64,000 bases of DNA, from contig CM056742.1 of NCBI GenBank assembly GCA_029851415.1, forward strand, positions 58,802,454 through 58,866,453, written 5' to 3'. The position numbers and the translations under genes were made by a program. The stretch comes from Eretmocerus hayati (lineage: Eukaryota; Arthropoda; Insecta; Hymenoptera; Aphelinidae). Below, in pieces: positions 47,985 to 56,504 of this stretch. The notes beneath the pieces were generated by a model. The model was not told where the DNA came from and did no database searches. It saw only the letters and a program-made list of their open reading frames with translations. Positions within the stretch are counted from its first letter, which is position 1, and each line of letters starts with the position of its first letter.

Positions 47985-48018
47985 CATATGTTGAAAAATC
48001 CTTTGTGGAGTATTCAGT
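47985..48018 (+). promoter_or_regulatory. Possible promoter of the R2-like gene (weak TATA, TCAGT initiator)
   Basis: CATATG at 47,985 lies 30 bp before a TCAGT initiator (48,014-48,018). The TATA element is poor, but the spacing matches the other genes of this region. Confidence 0.4.
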
Positions 48019-48079
48019 CGTCTAACAGATCTCCGTTCATTCGCTGTGCTCTCTCTCTCTCTATCTCTCCTTGTGTATC

Positions 48080-49360
48080 ATGTCTGCAATCAAAATGATT
48101 TGTGTGTGTTTTATCACGGTATTGACCATGTACTATTGTTACTTATATCATGGTCAGTCAATAATTCAACTGTTTGCGAAGAAAGAAGAACCCGTGGAAG
48201 TGAAAGTTAATTCCACTTGGTTCTATTTACAGTGTACATGCACAGTGATTGTGGTTATAAGTTTCACAATGTGTTTGAAGAATATAGTTGAAAAACGGAA
48301 GAAACTCGAGATAAAGAAGGGATTCGTGCTTCTTCAAGAAAAAATGATTCAGTATGATGCGACATTAGAGAGTGATGCATCGCTCAAGGACTTGGAACAT
48401 GAGGAACCTCTGTTGGTAGCAAATCATGATAGATTTGTGCTGTTCCCAATTAAATGGTCTTTCATCTGGCGACTCTACAAAAAAGCAGAGGGATCCTTTT
48501 GGGCTGCTGAGGCGGTGGATGTTTCCAAGGATTCATCTGATTGGAATCAATTAAATGAGAGTGAAAGAAACATCATTTCTCATGTTCTCGCGTTTTTTAC
48601 CGCCTCGAATACTACATTGAACAAAGATTTAATTCTGAACTTATGTAAGAAAGTTCAGATCCCAGAAGCGAGGTCCTTCTACGGCTTTCAAATAGCCATG
48701 GAGAATATCCATCATGAGATGTACGCACGGCTTCTGGATACATATGTCACTGATGACATATACAGAGAATTCCTCCTCAACACGTCACGTATACAGAAGT
48801 GTATATCGATGAAGATGGAATGGAGTTTAAAGTGGATTAACAACTGTTCAACGTCGTTTGCTGAGAGGTTGGTAGCATTAATAGCTCTCAAAGAACTCTT
48901 CTTCAGCAGCAGTTTTGCAGTAATTTTCTGGTTCGAGCATAGAAATCTCCTACCAGGTCTTTCATATGCAAATAGACTCATTTACAGAGATCATGACTTA
49001 CATAGTCATTTTTCATGCATACTTTTCAAGAGTCTTGAAAGGAAACCATCGGAAGCGAAAATTAAAGAAATTATCATGAGTGCTGTGGAGGTGGAGAAGA
49101 AATTCATCCATGAGTTTCTTTCGCTAACATCAGTTGGAATGGATAGAACTCTAATGAATCTACATGTTGAATATGTTGCTGACTGGTTACTGATAAATTT
49201 GGGGAATATGCCAGCCTTCGGTGGTGGACACCGTCTTCCATTCGTCAAAAAGGTTTCCTTCAAAGGAAAACGCCATACATTCAACATAACGGTATCAGAG
49301 CATGAGGGGTGGAAATCCAGTGGAGGGTCCACAAAGTTTACCATCGACTCGGACTTTTAA
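48080..49360 (+). CDS. Ribonucleotide reductase small subunit (R2)-like protein with N-terminal membrane segments
   Basis: A 426-residue intronless gene. R2 proteins hold the diiron-tyrosyl radical that lets ribonucleotide reductase make deoxynucleotides. Two hydrophobic segments (residues about 4-24 and 46-66) precede the R2 fold, which starts near residue 130 (EGSFWAAEAVD). Kept residues are D147, E208, H211, H308, the radical tyrosine Y215 (in ENIHHEMY) and the C-terminal FTIDSDF tail that docks to R1. Two metal ligands are replaced: the usual second-helix glutamate is K271 (LKELFF, with E272 next to it), and the glutamate of the R-D-E-x-x-H motif is H305 (RDHDLH). The first ATG is used; an upstream TTG is possible. 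It may be viral cargo or a diverged host retrocopy. Confidence 0.88.
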   Translation: MSAIKMICVCFITVLTMYYCYLYHGQSIIQLFAKKEEPVEVKVNSTWFYLQCTCTVIVVISFTMCLKNIVEKRKKLEIKKGFVLLQEKMIQYDATLESDASLKDLEHEEPLLVANHDRFVLFPIKWSFIWRLYKKAEGSFWAAEAVDVSKDSSDWNQLNESERNIISHVLAFFTASNTTLNKDLILNLCKKVQIPEARSFYGFQIAMENIHHEMYARLLDTYVTDDIYREFLLNTSRIQKCISMKMEWSLKWINNCSTSFAERLVALIALKELFFSSSFAVIFWFEHRNLLPGLSYANRLIYRDHDLHSHFSCILFKSLERKPSEAKIKEIIMSAVEVEKKFIHEFLSLTSVGMDRTLMNLHVEYVADWLLINLGNMPAFGGGHRLPFVKKVSFKGKRHTFNITVSEHEGWKSSGGSTKFTIDSDF

Positions 49361-49411
49361 AAAAAAAAAATTACTGCTAATGCTTTAAGTATAAGAAGAG
49401 AGGGGGAACAG

Positions 49412-49447
49412 TATATAAGTTAGCATCGACACATATAAAGTGTTAGT
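49412..49447 (+). promoter_or_regulatory. Predicted promoter of the small spliced gene
   Basis: TATATAAG at 49,412-49,419 lies 32 bp before TTAGTT (49,443-49,447), an initiator-like word, and about 40 bp before the start codon. Confidence 0.5.
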
Positions 49448-49453
49448 TCAACA

Positions 49454-49884
49454 ATGTTCTCAATAGGAAGAGACGGTGAGTGTTACTTAAAAAAGATTTA
49501 ATCTCTCCCTTTCTCTCTCTTTAATAAAATTTCCTCTTCTTTCTAGGGCAACTAGAAGTAATTAACGCGCTCATAAATTATGAGCGAGATTACGTTTACG
49601 GTGATTCATTTATCCACTACTGTATAGCATATCAACATTTAAACGTCTCACACAGATTTTCAATTGTGTTTGAGCTAACTGGCGGACATTCACTTCTATC
49701 AGTCTTCACTTACCACAGACTTGACGATGGAATTTTTGAGATTGATGAGAACACAAGTGGCTATAATAGATGCTTACCAAAAACGTACTACAAAATTGGA
49801 AATATTAAAGAAATTGCTGGTTTTATCTGGCATTGCAGACACCACCTCTCAAACATTCAAGTGGTTGATTTGAAAAGGAGGTGA
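49454..49884 (+). CDS. Small spliced gene of unknown function
   Basis: Two exons, 49,454-49,475 and 49,547-49,884, encode about 119 residues. The 71-bp intron has a GTGAGT donor and a pyrimidine-rich tract ending TTCTAG, and the reading frame continues across it. An AATAAA signal follows at 49,887. The protein is mixed alpha/beta by composition, with no signal peptide, membrane span or motif I recognise. It lies between the R2-like gene (same strand) and the integrase (opposite strand, convergent), so it may belong to the Maverick element. Confidence 0.6.
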
Positions 49885-49985
49885 GTTGAATAAATGATGT
49901 TTTCATTCCTCAATGGTGAGTGCGGCGAATGATATTAAATATTTCCATTCAATCATTCTAGGTTACAGATTCAACCGGGAAGATA

Positions 49986-50056
49986 GTTGGAATAGCTCAG
50001 TGCGAGAGTGTATGACTGAAGATCACAATGTTCTCGCTTCGATCCAGAGTTCCAAC
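49986..50056 (+). tRNA. tRNA-Phe-like sequence (anticodon GAA), possibly a pseudogene
   Basis: The acceptor arms GTTGGAA and TTCCAAC pair perfectly. TAGCTCAGTG fits the D arm/A box. The anticodon loop CTGAAGA gives GAA with four of five stem pairs, and TTCGATC fits the T loop/B box, but the T stem pairs at only three of five positions. The length is 71 nt. Confidence 0.5.
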
Positions 50057-50100
50057 AATCGTCGAATGAGTTCCGCGAATAAGCTATGAGGTTCACCAAA

Positions 50101-50171
50101 GCCGAAATAGCTCAGTTGGTAGAGCTTATGACTATAATGATGCGGTCCTCAGTTCTAGTTCGAGTTTCGGC
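50101..50171 (+). tRNA. tRNA-Phe-like pseudogene
   Basis: The acceptor arms GCCGAAA and TTTCGGC and the D arm TAGCTCAGTTGGTAGAGC match metazoan tRNA-Phe closely. The anticodon stem does not pair in the normal register and the loop reads CTATAAT, so it cannot be a normal tRNA-Phe. It lies 45 bp after a second tRNA-like sequence. Confidence 0.5.
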
Positions 50172-50382
50172 AAAAATTTTTCTTTCTTTAAAAAATTTTT
50201 TGATTTTTTTTTATCTTTTTTTTTTCAATTTTTCTATTTCTTTCATTTTTTTGAAAAAATTTTTTCCTTTCCCTCCTTAATATCTGTTACGAGTGAAAAT
50301 ATGTGAGGTACGTTTAATGAATAAAAAATGCTGTCATTCATTTTTTTAAAAAAGTGTAATTTTCTTTTATTTCTCAAACAAT

Positions 50383-51345
50383 TCATAAAAATGATTTCTG
50401 ATCTATCCAACTATTCATGGATGAAGGTAGCCCCCACCATTTAACCAAGGATTTTCCAGCTTTCCTCCTTAATATTTTTTCCACTAAATAGACATTGGGA
50501 TCATGCACCTTGGATAATTCTTGTGAGTAAAATTGACCTGATATTGGATCATCTTTATCATCCACCAGATGATATGTAATGGGCCATGCATTATGATTTA
50601 CTCGAGCAATTCTGAAAATCTCAGCTGTCCAGTTGGCTGTATATCCCTTTGAGAAGATGGTTTTATATTTTGATACTCGCACATAATCACCCACTTTGAA
50701 TTTAGATTCTTTCGAGAGATGTGGTTCACTAGCATATACAGTTTTCAATAATCTCGATTCAATTTTCGACTGGTTGGTGGATCGTTTCCACACCTGTATA
50801 GGTTTCATACCAATAGTTCTATGAACATCATCGTAATTATACTGGTGCACCAAGTCCTGTATAATATCAATCCAACGATAACTCCCTCTGAGTGAAAAGG
50901 AACGATATATCTTTCCCTTGATTGTTCTTATGAAACGTTCAACAATTGATGCCTTACAAACTGAGTACGAGGAATAATGATTGATATTTCGATCTTTCAT
51001 CAGCTGTGAAAATTTAGAGTTGTAAAATTCAGTGCCTTGATCACTCTGTAAGTTTTTTGGCTTCCTTTGCTCCCTATCCAAGATCGATTTAAACGCTTCA
51101 GTGACGTGTGAGGCTTGTTTTGTCTTGATTGCAATGCACCATGCATACTTGGAAAATACATCTATCACAGCGAGTATATACTTATAATTTTTGTTAACTT
51201 TTGCATAATTGATCATAACTACAATATCAATCTGCCAAGTGTCATCAATCCCTCGCACATCTACTCTCCGACGAAGGAAATTCTTCCTCGCTGGAGCATG
51301 AAGCTCCTTAACCAACTGTCTTTTTTGTAAACTGTATTGATCCAT
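50383..51345 (-). CDS. Retroviral-type integrase with C-terminal chromodomain
   Basis: An intact 320-residue protein that would insert the element into host DNA. The catalytic core shows D40 (WQID), D102 (LQSDQGTEF) and E136 (SIVERFIRT). A C-terminal chromodomain spans about residues 284-317 (VEKILRRKAGK, VKWWG, NSWI), as in Polinton integrases, where it is thought to steer integration to chromatin marks. There is no obvious N-terminal zinc motif. The ATG at 51,345 follows a TATA/TCAGT promoter, and AATAAA lies 12-17 bp after the stop. It is the leftmost gene of the leftward set. Confidence 0.92.
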   Translation of the reverse strand: MDQYSLQKRQLVKELHAPARKNFLRRRVDVRGIDDTWQIDIVVMINYAKVNKNYKYILAVIDVFSKYAWCIAIKTKQASHVTEAFKSILDREQRKPKNLQSDQGTEFYNSKFSQLMKDRNINHYSSYSVCKASIVERFIRTIKGKIYRSFSLRGSYRWIDIIQDLVHQYNYDDVHRTIGMKPIQVWKRSTNQSKIESRLLKTVYASEPHLSKESKFKVGDYVRVSKYKTIFSKGYTANWTAEIFRIARVNHNAWPITYHLVDDKDDPISGQFYSQELSKVHDPNVYLVEKILRRKAGKSLVKWWGLPSSMNSWIDQKSFL

Positions 51346-51385
51346 ATTTGTATAGAGGTATGTATACTACCATCTCACTCATTTA

Positions 51386-51420
51386 ACTGAGCTCAACGTC
51401 CAATAAGATAGTTACTTATA
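51386..51420 (-). promoter_or_regulatory. Integrase promoter (TATA + TCAGT)
   Basis: On the minus strand TATAAG begins at 51,420 and TCAGT has its A at 51,388, 32 bp apart, ahead of the integrase start. Confidence 0.65.
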
Positions 51421-51518
51421 CCATATTGTAGTGAGATAGGGATGTAGAGGAGGGGGAGGGGGTAGGGTTTAATTAAAAGAAAAAAAGTCAGATTTTCATT
51501 GTATACAATTTTTTTTAT

Positions 51519-52232
51519 TTATATATAATCGAATTGTGATTCAGGTGTATTGATAATGCTTCTGTAATGTTTCAAATATGATTCTTTTTCGAGATGATAC
51601 ATGTATTGCACTGTTCGCTTAGCACATGTATATTTTGAATTATCGTGGAATTCACATGGTGTATAGTTGAATTTCTCAGTAAAGTATCCATCCTGGTTAA
51701 CGCGACAAGTTTGAAAGATGTTTTTCATCCAATATCTCGAATGTTTTCGGAAAAGATGAGGTAGTTGTCTGCTCAACCATCTTTTTTTCACATCACTCCC
51801 AAAATAAATAATATCCATGCGAAAATGTGAACGCGAATATTCAAGCTCATCCAGTAGAGGTGCTAGCATCTCACTCCACGGTACAGAGCCTGCAGACCAT
51901 GGAATGTTGTGAACATAAGTTCGATGATGAATCATTTGTCCCACATCACTAGCTGATGGTGTTCCAATCTCTGGTGGTGGGCCTACTGTATAATGAAGAA
52001 TCTTGTATGATGTTGGACAACATTCATACATTTCTCGATTGAGAAGAGCTATTTCTTTTGGAAAAAAGTCTCGACCAATGGTATAGCCTTGTATATCAAG
52101 ATAAAATTTATTAGCAGCCATAGGACTTGCTGCCTCCATCCGATGTTTGAAATCATCTACGTTTGCAACATTGGACCACCACATCTTTCCAACAGTTGCT
52201 ATTGTCTCCTGCTCCTCCTTCAACAATTGCAT
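51519..52232 (-). CDS. Maverick-associated protein, possibly exonuclease-like
   Basis: An intact 237-residue protein lying between the integrase and the capsid gene. Blocks DIQGYTIGRDFFPKEIALL near the N terminus, IIYFGSDVKKRWL near residue 140, and a C-terminal TPCEFHDNSKYTCAKRTV resemble an uncharacterised family seen in arthropod mobile elements. There a D.QG...KE motif and a C..H.....CA motif recur, and the fold looks RNase H-like. That link is from memory and tentative. AATAAA overlaps the stop codon (51,519-51,514). Its function is unknown. Confidence 0.55.
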   Translation of the reverse strand: MQLLKEEQETIATVGKMWWSNVANVDDFKHRMEAASPMAANKFYLDIQGYTIGRDFFPKEIALLNREMYECCPTSYKILHYTVGPPPEIGTPSASDVGQMIHHRTYVHNIPWSAGSVPWSEMLAPLLDELEYSRSHFRMDIIYFGSDVKKRWLSRQLPHLFRKHSRYWMKNIFQTCRVNQDGYFTEKFNYTPCEFHDNSKYTCAKRTVQYMYHLEKESYLKHYRSIINTPESQFDYI

Positions 52233-52313
52233 TCTCCTTCTCTCGAAGCAATTGTTCCTATCAAATTCCCTCTCAAATTGCTCCCACTCCTCCCGTGAAG
52301 GCTTGAACAGAAA

Positions 52314-53528
52314 TCAAATCATCTTCTGAACAATATTTGTCAGTGGGTTGTACTTGACGAGTTTATCATGAATTATGAGACAGTAGGCTGTTGTATTTTT
52401 TGGAATATTTTCTTTGAACTCGAGTTCAACTCGAACATCCACTACTGATGATTTCACCGAATCAGCTGACTCACTAACATCAAACACGAGAATCGGGAAT
52501 GAATCCTCAAAATTTTGTTTACTAATTGAAACATTGCTTTTATCAGCGTGATAATAACTCTTCCTAAAAGCCTTCAACATTTCAAATAAGACAGAAGTAT
52601 TCTGAGCCTTGGCAAAGTCGATGTGAAGATGTTCATAAGGATATGCTTCAGAATTAAGGAAGATTTTTGCATTAACAATCTTGCAGTGATCAAATTTTGA
52701 CATGTCCTTCTTCTTGCTGTTATTCCTAGCGGTCTGGAAGGCAATAATGATGTACCGAGGTTTCTCCAGCTGAGTTGTGCTCTTAATAGGCCATATTAAT
52801 TGAGAGGTTTCGGGCATTGTTGGAAGTTCACAGAGATCCCAGCTTCGGTATGATAGGAACAAAGGAGTGTTTCTTTCAAGAATTTTGAGTAGGCGAAGAC
52901 GTATCAAATCGTTTGGATATATATGAGTCATGTGTAAAGTTACAGCAGTCAGATTGATTTGTGGAGCGCACTCTTCACTCGTTGTTATCACACAATTGTT
53001 TTCATTTTTTGATCTGAGCAGTACTATATCATGTTTTGCAAATGCTATAACCCGTCTAAAGTCTTCACAAAAACCAAATATTTTACTGAGTGGAATAGCA
53101 AAGTTGAATCCGTGACCTGAGCTTATAGTGTAGTTTCCTATATGATGTCCTGCATTAGTCATAGACTTATCTTCATCCGCAGAAAGTGAAACAAGATTTT
53201 TCAGACCAACACTGATACCAGGATTTTTTGTTTCATCAATAATCACGTTGTTAATCTCATAGCGAATCATGTCAAAGAGGAAAAGTAGGAAATCACTTAT
53301 CAACAGAATACTTTGCTCCTTATCGAATACAATATTGCCTTCAATATAGAGATAACTATCACTTGGAAGCAGTAGACTGTCAGATGAGGATACTGTAATC
53401 CGTATCTCATCATTCCGCTGTAAATTCTGGAAATTGTATGGTTGATACTTCCGTACCATTCGCCGTGAGATGCTATCGTCCATCACAGGCCTCTCGGCAA
53501 TATCAAGAATATGATTACGCCCAGCCAT
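52314..53528 (-). CDS. Probable major capsid protein (double jelly-roll, hexon-like)
   Basis: An intact 404-residue protein, ATG at 53,526-53,528. Conserved-looking blocks include KYQPYNFQNLQRNDEIRI near the start, TTQLEKPRYIIIAFQTAR, the FDHCK..N.K.FLNSE.YPY segment, and a terminal TTAYCLIIHDKLVKYNPLTN. I recognise this pattern from the large capsid-like proteins of arthropod Mavericks. Position next to the penton-like gene and size support the major capsid role. It would form the trimeric shell subunit. The sequence alone does not show the fold, so the call is an inference. The gene overlaps the small gene upstream. Confidence 0.65.
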   Translation of the reverse strand: MAGRNHILDIAERPVMDDSISRRMVRKYQPYNFQNLQRNDEIRITVSSSDSLLLPSDSYLYIEGNIVFDKEQSILLISDFLLFLFDMIRYEINNVIIDETKNPGISVGLKNLVSLSADEDKSMTNAGHHIGNYTISSGHGFNFAIPLSKIFGFCEDFRRVIAFAKHDIVLLRSKNENNCVITTSEECAPQINLTAVTLHMTHIYPNDLIRLRLLKILERNTPLFLSYRSWDLCELPTMPETSQLIWPIKSTTQLEKPRYIIIAFQTARNNSKKKDMSKFDHCKIVNAKIFLNSEAYPYEHLHIDFAKAQNTSVLFEMLKAFRKSYYHADKSNVSISKQNFEDSFPILVFDVSESADSVKSSVVDVRVELEFKENIPKNTTAYCLIIHDKLVKYNPLTNIVQKMI

Positions 53529-53685
53529 TTTTCCTCACTCTAAAGCCTTGTGATTGAAGAAAAAGTATACTTTTCTTTGAGAGCGGAATTCTTCCTCTCA
53601 CAATAGGTTTCGTAGTGCGTCCCGTTCGAGTCACCCCGCTCAACTGAGCGGGGCTCGTGTTTACTGGTAGATTATATAGATACAT
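53515..53685 (-). CDS. Small basic protein overlapping penton and capsid genes
   Basis: A 56-codon frame from ATG 53,685 (a GTG at 53,700 is also possible). It overlaps the end of the penton-like gene by 14 bp and the start of the capsid gene by 14 bp. The product is rich in arginine, lysine and serine (TRTGRTTK, GRIPLSKKS). Such size and charge would suit a virion core peptide. Nothing else identifies it, and it could be non-coding. Confidence 0.45.
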   Translation of the reverse strand: MYLYNLPVNTSPAQLSGVTRTGRTTKPIVRGRIPLSKKSILFLQSQGFRVRKNGWA

Positions 53686-54436
53686 GACCCACTCTCTCAC
53701 GCAAATGGAAACGCATAGTGATTACTTCACCTCTATTATTAATCAAGTTACCGTCTTGATCCAAGAGTCTAATACATATATTACGTATATCGTTTGTGCG
53801 CGTTTGTAAATAAACAATATTTTTTGGTTCTACGGTGTATTGTTCACCAATCGGAACTCTACCAGCACAATATTCAAATATGGTGTAACAAGGCTCCCCG
53901 TTGTAAAAGGTACCTTTAATCAGGTTACACTCCACCCGCACAATATTAACTCGACTAATTTTCACAATGTGGTCAGACTTATGCCATCTGTAGGCTGGTA
54001 GAGACAACCTACTACCAAAACCCAAAAGTTGACCTATATTGTTTGAATTGAAGAAATTGATGTCGTGATGTGAGTAAATCTCGCAGTGTAAGGTGTTTTT
54101 ATTCACGCGCAAAAAAATTGGTTTCTCCCTCAATTCTAGTGGAATAGTTTTATCCTCCTCTTCCTCAGCGTGTGCACTAGATGGAACTCTCAGAGGTATG
54201 TGTTCCTGCAAATAGCGTTCCAAATCTTCTATTTCATAAGATCCTGTTGGTATTTGTAGTTCCTTATCACCCCAGTAGAAGGTGTTATTATTCCTATCAA
54301 CATTGGGGATGGCGTGGAAAGTTGTTAAATCAACCAGACCAAGCTCATAGATCTTATTGGGACACAACTGCTCTCTAAGCCTAATGTTCTGATCAATGTG
54401 CGATGAGGTACTCGAGACTGTAAACTGTTCAGACAT
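53672..54436 (-). CDS. Minor capsid (penton-like) protein
   Basis: An intact 254-residue protein. The order of blocks is characteristic of the Maverick penton: an N-terminal IPNVDRNNNTFYWGD, then PTGSYEIEDLERYL, LHCEIYS, IGQLLGF, HKSDHIVKIS..NIVRVECN, and a C-terminal LLDQDG...RGEVITMRFHLRE. It would occupy the capsid vertices as a single jelly-roll pentamer. It overlaps the small basic gene by 14 bp, and its own promoter has TATAAAAGGTGATGC about 55-60 bp upstream. Confidence 0.75.
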   Translation of the reverse strand: MSEQFTVSSTSSHIDQNIRLREQLCPNKIYELGLVDLTTFHAIPNVDRNNNTFYWGDKELQIPTGSYEIEDLERYLQEHIPLRVPSSAHAEEEEDKTIPLELREKPIFLRVNKNTLHCEIYSHHDINFFNSNNIGQLLGFGSRLSLPAYRWHKSDHIVKISRVNIVRVECNLIKGTFYNGEPCYTIFEYCAGRVPIGEQYTVEPKNIVYLQTRTNDIRNICIRLLDQDGNLINNRGEVITMRFHLRERVGHVSI

Positions 54437-54488
54437 CTTTCACAACTGATCTGCGATAAGCAACTGGCTCAAAGTCAATCACGCATCA

Positions 54489-54497
54489 CCTTTTATA
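54489..54497 (-). promoter_or_regulatory. TATA box of the penton-like gene
   Basis: TATAAAAGG on the minus strand (54,497-54,489), followed by TGATGC. The same TATAAAAGGTG.TGC word stands before the coiled-coil gene at 57,756. A TCAGT initiator lies 50 bp downstream (A at 54,447). Confidence 0.6.
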
Positions 54498-55542
54498 GGA
54501 GATGTTCCCTCAAAAATTTCACACTCAGCGGACCGCAATTACTCTGACGAAAGGTTTGACGCTGACTCCTGTTATAGACAATTTGACAATCCGGGGAGCT
54601 CTTCTTCCAATAATTTACCAACTCACGTGGTGGCCTCAAATTCCCAAAACTATTGAAATAATGAACAAAGCGGTTTCTCTTTATGTATGCAACCCAGTGT
54701 GCATTACCCAGATTCACTATTGCCGCTTCGGTTTCCCACGCAGGTGGAGGGGGGAGTTCAGTTAGTGAAAATACACCTCTAAAGTGAGGTATGTTGTGAG
54801 CTAACCTCAATAGTTGACTCCCCGACGTACCTTTCACTTTTTTCTTCCCCCTCCCTTTCGTTTTTTTGAGATTTTTTTTTTTTCTCAAACCACCACCATA
54901 CTGGTTGCTGCAAGACGATGGACTCAATCGCAATCCCCGACCTTTGGCCTCTAATGCAAGATTATGTCTCCTCAATTCAGCCAATTGCTTCTTATTCATA
55001 CGCATGGTACTAATGGATTTGGCGACATTTGCAGCACCCCCTGCTAATGAACCCAATGCTCCAAGTGCTGCTAGGGTGGGTAGAATTGCTGGTAAGAAAC
55101 CTCCTCGTTTTGCCAGGGCAAGAGTGCGCATATTCACACCAGCAAGAGCCCTCCCTCCTCTCCTCTTCCCCCTCCTTAGCACATTCTTACGCTTCTTCAG
55201 GCCCATCCCAAATCGTCGCTTAGCACGCATGGTTGCTGCAACTGCTTTTGCAGCTAACCTCTCCAAGAAACCTCCTTCTTTCGCACGTTTTTCAGCCCCA
55301 AGCTGGAGGGCAAGATCAGCAACGTGTCGATCCTTAATATCTTTGCTTTTTGCATAAGCTATATCATGCTTCATACAGTAGTTGTCGAGCTCGTTCCTAC
55401 CCCTATCACCTCGTGCGAGCCTCTTATGTAATTTAGTTCCTGGACCACAAAATTGATAGCCTGGAAGATGGAATTCGAAAGGGAGGCTGTTGATGGTGGA
55501 ATTAACAAGACCTGCTCCTCGTAATGAATGCATTGACAGCAT
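54493..55542 (-). CDS. Phospholipase A2-like domain fused to adenain-like cysteine protease
   Basis: An intact 349-residue protein. The N-terminal part has the parvovirus-type PLA2 signature: YQFCGPG at residues 29-35 (calcium loop) and the catalytic H59-D60 in CMKHDIAY. A lysine/arginine-rich linker and a hydrophobic stretch (about residues 150-185, rich in Ala/Gly/Leu) follow. A C-terminal cysteine-protease-like domain carries H282 (AHWVAY), N297 (YFNSFG), Q333 and C336 (QSNCGP). The middle residue is Asn where Asp/Glu is expected. PLA2 would help membrane escape on entry; the protease would mature capsid proteins. The fusion could also be read as a virion core protein. Confidence 0.8.
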   Translation of the reverse strand: MLSMHSLRGAGLVNSTINSLPFEFHLPGYQFCGPGTKLHKRLARGDRGRNELDNYCMKHDIAYAKSKDIKDRHVADLALQLGAEKRAKEGGFLERLAAKAVAATMRAKRRFGMGLKKRKNVLRRGKRRGGRALAGVNMRTLALAKRGGFLPAILPTLAALGALGSLAGGAANVAKSISTMRMNKKQLAELRRHNLALEAKGRGLRLSPSSCSNQYGGGLRKKKNLKKTKGRGKKKVKGTSGSQLLRLAHNIPHFRGVFSLTELPPPPAWETEAAIVNLGNAHWVAYIKRNRFVHYFNSFGNLRPPRELVNYWKKSSPDCQIVYNRSQRQTFRQSNCGPLSVKFLREHLL

Positions 55543-55570
55543 ATGTTCTCCATGTCAAACATGGAATCCA

Positions 55571-55632
55571 ACTGAAGCATCACGGTATTGGTGTGGGTAT
55601 TTATACCCAATTTGAGTGATGATTGAGTCAGT
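55571..55632. promoter_or_regulatory. Bidirectional promoter with one shared TATA
   Basis: GGGTATTTATACCC (55,595-55,608) reads as TATTTATA rightward and TATAAATA leftward. A TCAGT initiator lies 30 bp away on the right (55,628-55,632) and 32 bp away on the left (55,575-55,571). It serves the ATPase (plus) and PLA2/protease (minus) genes. Confidence 0.7.
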
Positions 55633-55658
55633 AGTAGTGTGGAAAGACTCATGCAAAC

Positions 55659-56504
55659 ATGGAATTCATCAAACAGCCCAACAACATTCACATAATCGAT
55701 GTGGATGTTAACGCTCCTACACAGATCGTTAAACGTCATGGAAAGCTCTTACCCAATACCATTAGAGCTATCATATGTGGACCATCCAACACCGGGAAAA
55801 CCCAGCTCCTGATATCCCTTCTAGTCAGTCCCAATGGTCCTAATTTTAATAACATTTACGTATACTCAAAGTCTCTTGAACAACCCAAATACAAATTCCT
55901 TGAGAGTGTTATGAAACCACTTGCTGCTGTGGGTATGAAGTATTTCACATTCAGAGAAAATAGTGATATAGTAAAGCCCAGTGAAGCTTTGAAGAATAGT
56001 ATTTTCATATTCGATGATGTTATCTTAGATAAGCAGAAAACGATTGAGGAATATTATAGTATGGGCAGACATAACCAATTAGATTTATCTTATTTATGTC
56101 AATCGTATACTCACATTCCGAAACATCTAATCAGAGACCAGGCCAATTTAATCATTCTATTCAATTAGGATGAGGGAAACTTGAGGCACGTTTACAATAA
56201 TCACGTTTGCGCAGATATGACGTTTGATCAGTTCAAACAACTATGTTCAGCCTGTTGGAAAGATAACAGATACGGTTTTCTAACTATCTCAAAAGATGAT
56301 CCAATGTATCTGGGTCGTTACAGACGTAACCTAAATGAATTCATCATACTGAGATCAGGTCAGTCGTGTCTGAAACGTTATCATGGCAAGAGCAATGACA
56401 AGCAAGAAAGTGAAGAAAGAGGTGAAACAGAAGGGGGGAGGGGGATCAGGAAGAAACAAAAAAAATGCACAAGAAAAACTAAAGATTCAAATTCACAAGG
56501 CTAG
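55659..56504 (+). CDS. FtsK/HerA-type (A32-like) genome-packaging ATPase, in-frame amber stop
   Basis: Would pump viral DNA into capsids. Walker A is GPSNTGKT (residues 41-48) and Walker B is IFIFDD ending at D119-D120, followed by LCQSYTHIPKHLIRDQANLIILF, the arginine-finger region typical of this family. A TAG at 56,166-56,168 ends the frame after residue 169. The same frame then continues with family-like sequence (DMTFDQFKQLC, GFLTISKDDP) to 56,504. So this is either a nonsense-mutated copy or a readthrough gene. It shares a promoter with the PLA2/protease gene. Confidence 0.85.
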
